DNA from: Austropuccinia psidii
Lineage: Eukaryota > Basidiomycota > Pucciniomycetes > Pucciniales > Sphaerophragmiaceae
NCBI GenBank assembly: GCA_023105745.1
Contig: JALGQZ010000011.1
Location: 28,580,612-28,644,611, forward strand
Length of the DNA stretch: 64,000 bases
Direction: 5' to 3'
The notes below the pieces were generated by a model, which had not been told where the DNA came from, did not search any database, and worked only from the letters and a program-made list of their open reading frames with translations. Numbering within the stretch: the stretch's first letter is position 1; each line of letters begins with the position of its first letter. Below, in pieces: positions 57,461 to 64,000 of the stretch. Made by a program: the position numbers and the translations under genes.

Positions 57461-58337
57461 TAATGGGAAAGGCTGTCTTGGGGAGCATTGCCACTACCTG
57501 AGGTTGTGTCAGCGTTGGCCCGTGTTGTGGCCTTGATGGCTGTTATGGGACCTGCGCATTCGCATTAGTTCCTATTCTTTCGCTATATTTTCTTTTGTTT
57601 TCCTTCCAAGTGCCATTGCATATGAAATACCATTGAATTCCGTAGTTCGAAAGCTTCTTTCCGCCGTGGATACTCAATAGTTATCACACAAGTCAACGCA
57701 TTCTATAGTTTTTCCTTTTGAATTGGGTGCTTTGGAGTCATCTTAAATCCTACATTTTGTGTAGTTGAACAAGCTTCACATCCATTCCTATGGCATACAG
57801 TTGCTTGACAGCCATTATTCGAAACACTTTTCTGTCTTGTAAAATCACGACTTCTCCTTTTGATGATGCTTCAATTCAAAAAAGATTCCTTGCCATTTTT
57901 ATGCCTTTGTGTTTGACAAGTCAAATTTTTTGGTTGATTGGTATTAACATTCCGCTCACTGGCTGGTCAATCACTCCCCAAGTGAATTATTTATATTCCG
58001 AGCTCGGTGAATTACAGAATTCAGTGAGGAAAACTGAAAGAAATAAGCAAATAAAATAGCAGGAGGGGTCATATTGGATGATGGAAGGGGTGAATTGGCT
58101 TTTAGTTCAATGTATTGGAGAGCCTTAATTCTGACTGTGCTCAAACTGCCAAAATTCATCCTAACAACCTCTCTAGGCCCAACCCCCAAATTCACAGACC
58201 CTAAAATAAATGACGTTACATCATTTATTACATCTCTTTTCTATGTCATAGGTCATAAACCTGTTGTATTTACTATTTAATGAGAAGTCTTTGTATTACT
58301 AGTATCCTTGATATCCTACTTCTCTCTACTTCTTTTT
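57461..58337. other. 3' flank of the xylanase gene
   Basis: No recognisable gene. CpG and balanced composition fade towards 58300. A 90-codon frame at 57790-58059 has hydrophobic stretches but no motif and no support. A T-rich run (TTTTTT) ends directly at the LTR of element F. Confidence 0.5.
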
Positions 58338-60260
58338 TGTAAGATGTGACTATGAAACTGATGATAATATTACTATTAATCAACAGTACTATGTCTGTTC
58401 TTATGAAATATAATAATAAAAAATTATTATAACCACAATTAAATAATTATAAAATTATTTCTTTCACGTGTTATACACTACTAGTGATTATAACAGTGAG
58501 CAGTAATTGTCTACAAGAATCAATTACAAGAAGAATTTAATAATAAAAACTTCTTTTATTAAAATAATAAAATTATTTTAATATATAATTATCTTTTACA
58601 AGAATAATTACAAAGATAATTCTTGAAGAAAACTATTACTAGAGAAAAACTTTAAGAATTAAAGATAAATGACTCACTAATACTCCAAAGAACTTATTGA
58701 TAGATAAAAGTAGAGAAATTTGACGTGGAATTGTGGATTTAAGGGATCAAAAGGATTTATAACAGTATTACAACAATATATAGTTGGATTCTATGATTTC
58801 ACGTCTTTCTGGTTAATTCTGAAAGATTTAAAACACTTAAGAATAGCTGTAACTAATACTTACTTGTTGGTAATAATGATTTAATAAATTGATAAGATGA
58901 TGATGTGGAAAAAACAGCAAGAGAAGGCCTCTTTTAAGTCAACAACAGCTCACAGAGGTGTGCCATGGAGCAAACTGAAAAACCAGTGAGTGAGAAAACA
59001 ATAAACCCTTTTGGTTTATTGATTACATCATTATTTGTCACGTAACATTATCATAATTACTTATTTGATGCTTTTACGTGACTACCAACCCCCATATGGT
59101 TAAGAATAAAAGGAGTAACACTTGTAAATCTTCTTTTATTCTAAAATAATCATTGATTTCTCAAAGTTATCAATGTTATTGCCAATTTCATCACAGGTTG
59201 TAATTACTGTGAATTTTTGAAGATTCAGTGTTTCACGTAGAATAACCAAAAATGGACTGTAAGTAAAACTTTTAATTTTACTAGTAAAACTGTAATTCTT
59301 TTTGGTTGTACCATAGATAATAAAGTTCTCCTTTAGTACTGAAAGTTTCAGAAAGATTCATTAAGAATTGTATTTTTAATGAATTTTTGAAGTTTTTACC
59401 TCATTTCTACGTAGAATTGCAAATAGCAGTGTTTTGCTGGTTGCTATGAGGTAAATCAATGAATATGGGTCCCAAAAGGGTTTTAATTACTCTTTTGGGA
59501 TTTATCCATGGAAAGTCATTAGTAATTGACATGGTTACAGGAGTGTAAGTAGCTCATTACCTCCTTGGCACGTCAAAATAGCAGGTTATTTGCTATTTTC
59601 TGGTGTTTTACAGTAGTTGTAACTTGGTAACCAAGTTCCCAAAGAGTTTTAGCTTACCAATTGGGCCAAGATGAGCCATGGATCCATGCTCTGGAGCTAT
59701 CCACGCCTCTGAGGCCTCAGAAGTTGGGTACCCTGGCTCTCTTTGATGTCTTTTGTCCCCCTTTCCTATTTTTTACGTCAAAATAGTAATTTAAGCTTAA
59801 AGTGAGATATCCACTATGGGTGTACCAAAAGTCCATGTAAGAATACCATGATATTAAGTGCTCAAAACATGCATAACACTATTCTTAGTGTATATGTAAC
59901 ATGGGATTTCTCACTTTCCCATTATTTTGGCTAAAAATCAAGAAAAACAAAAATTTTCACGGATCTTTTATGTGGTATTAATGATGTGGTATTGAATTAT
60001 TTTCCATTTTACCACCTCAAATACTTAATTTGAGCTTATTCACTCTATGGAGCTACCCTAGGTGAATTTTTGTGTAGAATCCAAATCTGGTCTTAAATCC
60101 ATGGATTTACTTACTCAATAAAAAGTTATTCATCTTTTCTGAAATTGAAAATGATGAATTTTGGATATATGCATGACTTATGAGTTGTGCACAATTCAAA
60201 ATTTCTTTTTAAGATAATTGTGGCCTATTTGGGTATGTAAAATATACCTCAAGGCTCACA
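58338..60260 (-). repeat. Element F 3' LTR (1923 bp)
   Basis: On the minus strand it starts TGTGAGCCTTGAGGTATA at 60260 and ends CATAGTCACATCTTACA at 58338. It keeps many CpG-containing ACGT motifs (for example near 58465, 58722, 59040, 59076, 59408, 59572 and 59775). At several of these the element B LTRs have TG, CA or other changes. No target duplication can be checked because the 5' end is outside. Confidence 0.9.
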
Positions 60261-60400
60261 TTCCCTCCCACCAAAAAATAAAATTGTACTACAATTTTAT
60301 TAGTGATAAAAGAATAAGGCCCCAAAGGGGGTTAATGTCCACTGTCCAACCTCTTCACATTACTCAGATCAAGTAATTTAAAGCACATTTATAGACATAT

Positions 60401-61528
60401 TCAGGCTTGTGGCCTTCTTTCATGTCTAAATCCTCTTAAGAGTTTATCTGAGTCAGGTATTTCTGATTCTGCCATCCATTCATCTTCATGTACTGGATTT
60501 CTATGTCTGACAAGATATTCTCTTTGATTTTTACCCCTAAGTCTCCTGTCTGTAATGACTTTCTTTATCTTTTTGTCTTCATTCTGTTCCACAGGTGGTA
60601 CAGTTAAAGGAGTTGGGTTTCTTAAAGGAAACAATTCTTTATCAGCTGGTTGATAAGGCTTTATCAAGCTGACTGGAAAGGTGGGGTGTTTATTTTCCAA
60701 TTCACCACTCAATTCCACTTGAACTGCATTGGTTCCATGTAAAGCAACAATAACAAAAGGTCCTACATAAGAATCTTTAAGTTTCTTTGGGCCTTTGATA
60801 TTATTAAAATTCAAGGTTGAAACTAAAACTAAGTCCCCTACTTTGAAGTCTGGTACTTTATGACTCTTGTCCCACTTCTGTTTTGCATAATCAAAAGCAT
60901 CATCCATACTTTGTTTTTCATGATGTTTTACTTTATCAAGCATTATCTTGAAGTTGGAAGCTGTAGGATGAATGTCAATCAAGTCTTTCCTCAGTGTGTC
61001 TGCTGGGAGTCTTGGATTCCATCCTTTCTCTAACATAGCAGGAGTTTGTCCTGTGGAAGAATGGACTGATGTCTTGTATGCCAATTCTAATGCAGGTATC
61101 AGAGTGCACCAGTCATGGGTAAAGCCATCTGAGTCTTTGAATTCTAATCCATAAGCACAGAATCTCCTGATCATGTCTTCTAAAGTCTGAATCATCCTCT
61201 CTGCTAGCCCATCTGTTTGAGGGTGATATGCTGTAGAGAATGATAACTTAGTCCCAAACAATCTATGAAGATTGGTCCAAAGTGCAGATGTGAATTTGTG
61301 ATCTCTGTCACTTATGATATTCTTAAATAATCCTGTATTAGAAATAACTCTACTCCATAAAAGAAGAGCTGTATCCATAGCAGTGTCATCTTTATGACAT
61401 GGTAAGAATATGGGAGTTTTGCTATATCTGTCTACAATGACTAAGCAAGCATTATAACTTTTGTCACCACTTGGAGGAAGTGCTGTGACCCAATCCATGT
61501 GAACAACTTCCCAAGGGGATTTTGGTTC
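60401..61528 (-). CDS. Element F integrase core and chromo-like C-terminus
   Basis: The frame continues pol after a single TAA (61529-61531), where elements B and C have CGA or CAA in HI-x-EPKSPWE. It encodes the DDE integrase core: [19 protein letters not shown] (first Asp), [17 protein letters not shown] (second Asp), and [20 protein letters not shown] (Glu). The GPY/F-type region SHKVPDFKVGDLVLVST and PTFPVSLIKPY comes next. A chromo-like end EYLVRHRNPVHEDEWMAES closes the protein. Residue DRDHKF differs from the usual DRDPKF. Integrase inserts the element cDNA into chromosomal DNA. The segment is intact in itself; the change upstream is consistent with one C-to-T nonsense mutation. Confidence 0.9.
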   Translation of the reverse strand, partial: EPKSPWEVVHMDWVTALPPSGDKSYNACLVIVDRYSKTPIFLPCHKDDTAMDTALLLWSRVISNTGLFKNIISDRDHKFTSALWTNLHRLFGTKLSFSTAYHPQTDGLAERMIQTLEDMIRRFCAYGLEFKDSDGFTHDWCTLIPALELAYKTSVHSSTGQTPAMLEKGWNPRLPADTLRKDLIDIHPTASNFKIMLDKVKHHEKQSMDDAFDYAKQKWDKSHKVPDFKVGDLVLVSTLNFNNIKGPKKLKDSYVGPFVIVALHGTNAVQVELSGELENKHPTFPVSLIKPYQPADKELFPLRNPTPLTVPPVEQNEDKKIKKVITDRRLRGKNQREYLVRHRNPVHEDEWMAESEIPDSDKLLRGFRHERRPQA

Positions 61529-63994
61529 TTAAATATGGATCATCAATCCAAATTTCTTGCCTGTACTCCTGTTTGCTTTCTGGCATCTATCACAGGTATG
61601 GCAATACTCAATGGTTTCTTTTCTCCAAGATGGCCACCATGCACAGTTCTTCACTTTTTCAAGTGTTCTGTCTTCTGATAGGTGTCCAGAGTAAATGCTA
61701 TCATGGCATTCATGAAGAATGGTATTGATAAGCAATCTACTACACAGTGTCATCACACAAGAATGTTTTGTTCTATGGTAAATAATCCCATCAAACAAGT
61801 GAAATCTTCTTTCAGAATAGGAATTTTTCCAAACTTCATCTAGTGCATTAACCAAAGATGTGTCTTTGCAGTCTTTATCCAATAAAGAAGTCAAGATATG
61901 GCAATTCTTGTCTTGTTTATAAGACTCTCTGACCTCTTCAAAGAATTCAGTCCCAATATCAGTTATGTTAATTCCTTCAATTGGAATCTGTGGTTCAGCT
62001 TCCAAAGGTACATAAGCTGGGTTATCAGGAGTGTTGGCTAAAGCCCATCTACTAAGTCCATCAGCATTTTTGTGAATGTTTCCTGCTTTATGAACTATAG
62101 TCATGTTTCCTCTATATTCTTGAATGGCTATTTGCCATCTCAACATATGTCTGTTGGGAGTTTTCATGTTAAGAAGTGATTTTACAGCATTACAGTCAGT
62201 TATCACTTCAAAAACACTGCCATCAAGGTAATAGTGTAATTTCTCAAGTGCCCATACCAAACATAAGCACTCCATTTGGCTTGCACAATATCTGGCTTCT
62301 GTTGGTTTGATTTGTCTTGAGATATAACAAACTGGTCCTTCTGTAGGTTTGTCATCAATAATTTGGACTTGATGTAGGGCTGCCCCTAATCCATCTCCAC
62401 ATGCATCAATGTACAATTTAAAAGGAATATTCCAGTCAGGCATGAGGAGTAAAGGTGCTTCTGTAAGGGCTTTCTTTATCTTCTCATAAGCTTTAATTCT
62501 TTCCTGTGTCATCTCAAATACAGTCTGTTGATCACAGATTCTATAGAGTGACTTGGCTAGAATTGCAAAATCTTTCAAGTGTTTCCTATAGTAACTAGCA
62601 AATCCAAGAAAAGACATCATTTCTCTTTTATTCTGGGGTATTGGCTTAAGTAACACTGCTGCCACTTTATTCCTGTCAATACCCAAGCTCAAACCAGAAA
62701 CAACATGTCCTAATGCTTTGAGTTCTTCAAAACCAAAATTGCATTTCTTAAGTGAAATTTTCATGTTCACTTCTGCAACTTTATGAAGTACTTTTGCAAG
62801 TCTTTCAAGGTGCAAAGACCATGAGTCAGAACATATAATAATATCATCAATATAAATGATAAGCCATCCTTCAGACAATTCTGTGGGGAAGATGGTATTC
62901 ATCATTCTTTGATAATGAGATGGAGCATTTTTAATGCCAAATGGCATTCTAAGATACTCATGAATACCACAGTGAGTGATAATTCTAAGTAATTTCCTAG
63001 CTTTAGGCGTCAAAACATTTTGATGGAAGCCTTTTAATGCATCCATTGATGTTATATACTTGGCTTTAGACAATTGAGTCAAGGTTTCTTGGATTCTAGG
63101 GATTGGATACCTATCTGGAACTGTGTAGGTATTCAAAGCTCTAAAATCTCCAACCATTCTTGACTTATCATTATGCCATGCAATAATAACAGGTGTTGTC
63201 ACTTCAACTTCCTCATTATGGCCTACTTTCCTTAGCACACCAAGTTGGATCAACTCTTGGATATGTTTTTCCAAGGCTTCTCTAGCTCTGGGACTGGCTG
63301 GATAAGCTGGTCTTCTAAGTACTGGAGGATATGGTCTATCAATATTAGGAGTAATATCAATTTCATGTCCTCTTATAGCACCTAATGGTTCATCATCAGA
63401 TGCAAATGCATTATTGTATGTATATAATACATCAATAAGTTCATTCCTCATCTTTGGTGACAATGATGGATTAATTTGTGCTTCAACAAGTTGTTTAGAC
63501 ACAAATTCATCTTTGTAAGTATCTTTGACAGAAGATACTACAGATATCTGTTTTGGCATATTGGAAAAAGCAAATTTCTGACTTTTGTTATCTCCAATTG
63601 TGAAATATCTGTCTTTATGGTTATTTATATCAATACCATAAATATTCAAGTAATCATTTCCAAGAATGATGTGCTGAGATGTGCAATTATCCATTACTAA
63701 AATCTCAGTTTTCATTCTTACACTTCCTGCTGGATGTGGGAATACAATACTAGTGTCCAATATGCCCAAGGGGTACATATTGTTACTGGCACTACTGAAT
63801 TGTACACCTTCTATTGATAATAGATGGTTTTTCCATTCAGGAAGTATATATTGGAGATAATCTTTGCCCACACAAGTGCAAAATGCCCCTGTATCCAAAT
63901 TTACTTTGGCTTCAATATCACTCATCAGAACTGATGTGATACAGGATGCCCCAGCAGTATAACCCTTTCCTCTAGCAGGTTTTGTTTTACACAT
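61529..63994 (-). CDS. Element F protease, reverse transcriptase, RNase H, integrase zinc domain
   Basis: This is a partial polyprotein of 821 codons entering from the right edge. The protease motif [13 protein letters not shown] is near residue 35. RT spans about 190-470, with [18 protein letters not shown] and the catalytic [12 protein letters not shown] near 381. RNase H has [38 protein letters not shown] and [10 protein letters not shown]. The integrase HHCC zinc domain has [17 protein letters not shown] and YCHTCDRCQ. All acidic catalytic residues seen are kept. The frame ends at a TAA between the zinc domain and the catalytic core. The real start is upstream, in gag, outside the window; the first Met here only marks the visible end. 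Confidence 0.93.
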   Translation of the reverse strand: MCKTKPARGKGYTAGASCITSVLMSDIEAKVNLDTGAFCTCVGKDYLQYILPEWKNHLLSIEGVQFSSASNNMYPLGILDTSIVFPHPAGSVRMKTEILVMDNCTSQHIILGNDYLNIYGIDINNHKDRYFTIGDNKSQKFAFSNMPKQISVVSSVKDTYKDEFVSKQLVEAQINPSLSPKMRNELIDVLYTYNNAFASDDEPLGAIRGHEIDITPNIDRPYPPVLRRPAYPASPRAREALEKHIQELIQLGVLRKVGHNEEVEVTTPVIIAWHNDKSRMVGDFRALNTYTVPDRYPIPRIQETLTQLSKAKYITSMDALKGFHQNVLTPKARKLLRIITHCGIHEYLRMPFGIKNAPSHYQRMMNTIFPTELSEGWLIIYIDDIIICSDSWSLHLERLAKVLHKVAEVNMKISLKKCNFGFEELKALGHVVSGLSLGIDRNKVAAVLLKPIPQNKREMMSFLGFASYYRKHLKDFAILAKSLYRICDQQTVFEMTQERIKAYEKIKKALTEAPLLLMPDWNIPFKLYIDACGDGLGAALHQVQIIDDKPTEGPVCYISRQIKPTEARYCASQMECLCLVWALEKLHYYLDGSVFEVITDCNAVKSLLNMKTPNRHMLRWQIAIQEYRGNMTIVHKAGNIHKNADGLSRWALANTPDNPAYVPLEAEPQIPIEGINITDIGTEFFEEVRESYKQDKNCHILTSLLDKDCKDTSLVNALDEVWKNSYSERRFHLFDGIIYHRTKHSCVMTLCSRLLINTILHECHDSIYSGHLSEDRTLEKVKNCAWWPSWRKETIEYCHTCDRCQKANRSTGKKFGLMIHI

Positions 63995-64000
63995 TCTGGC

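Larger units (their letters stand above)
58338..64000 (-). mobile_element. Element F: nearly intact Ty3/Gypsy retrotransposon, truncated by window edge
   Basis: On the minus strand: protease, RT, RNase H, integrase and chromo-like tail (63994-60401), a purine tract (GGTGGGAGGGAA at 60261-60272) and the 3' LTR (60260-58338). Gag and the 5' LTR are beyond the right edge. Only one nonsense codon interrupts 3.6 kb of pol. It belongs to the same family as element B (LTRs alignable throughout) and is the youngest-looking copy in the window. Confidence 0.93.

Noticed and set aside
57790..58059. 90-codon frame with hydrophobic segments downstream of the xylanase
   Set aside because: No homology recognised, composition drifting to AT-rich, no splice or start support.

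Overview
The window is fungal nuclear DNA made almost entirely of nested transposable elements. It has one clear host gene (a GH10 endo-xylanase, 55862-57460), one possible host gene beside it, and one intron-containing tRNA-Pro. Short GT-AG introns, AT-rich CpG-poor repeats and the style of the Ty3/Gypsy polyproteins point to a rust fungus (Pucciniales). From memory, the Gag/Pol sequences look most like the very abundant retroelement proteins of the myrtle rust Austropuccinia psidii; I could not check this.

Layout. 1-7090: Ty3/Gypsy element A, minus strand, cut by the left edge, with its 5' LTR at 5068-7090. 7235-8134: a decayed LTR. 8135-10260: no recognisable gene. 10260-11050: CpG-retaining island with tRNA-Pro(CGG). 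11992-13768: solo LTR. 13769-14554: remnant of a SANT/Myb-like gene. 14555-28947: Gypsy element B, plus strand, decayed, with a complete 4.2-kb Mutator-like transposon (transposase plus OTU protease) inside its leader. 28948-34080: 3' half of a related Gypsy element C. 34200-54045: two truncated Ty1/copia copies (E1, E2) on the minus strand in tandem around one LTR. E1 is interrupted by a complete chromodomain Gypsy element D (37677-46958, target duplication GATAT). E2 is interrupted by two solo LTRs. 54188-57460: the host gene island. 58338-64000: Gypsy element F, minus strand, the least decayed copy, running off the right edge.

How the parts relate. A, B, C and F share one architecture: LTRs of about 1.9-2.2 kb starting TGTGAGCC or TGTAAGCC, a GC-rich primer-binding site after the 5' LTR, Gag, CCHC knuckle, DTG protease, YIDD reverse transcriptase, RNase H, HHCC/DDE integrase and a chromo-like C-terminus. 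D belongs to a different Gypsy lineage with a true chromodomain and LTRs starting TGTCACAACC. CpG is nearly absent from old copies, while the host island and the LTR of F keep CpG-containing ACGT motifs. This fits methylation and deamination of silenced repeats.

Most interesting signal: in A and in the diverged element B, the 5' part of gag carries a second reading frame that is open only if two small introns are removed. Intron phases match in both elements, the middle exon is exactly 132 nt in both, and the encoded aromatic-rich protein is conserved. In A this frame ends a few codons after a U-UUC-CCA heptamer that would shift ribosomes -1 into the main Gag-Pol frame. This suggests a spliced, possibly frameshifted, N-terminal Gag module that a plain ORF annotation would miss.
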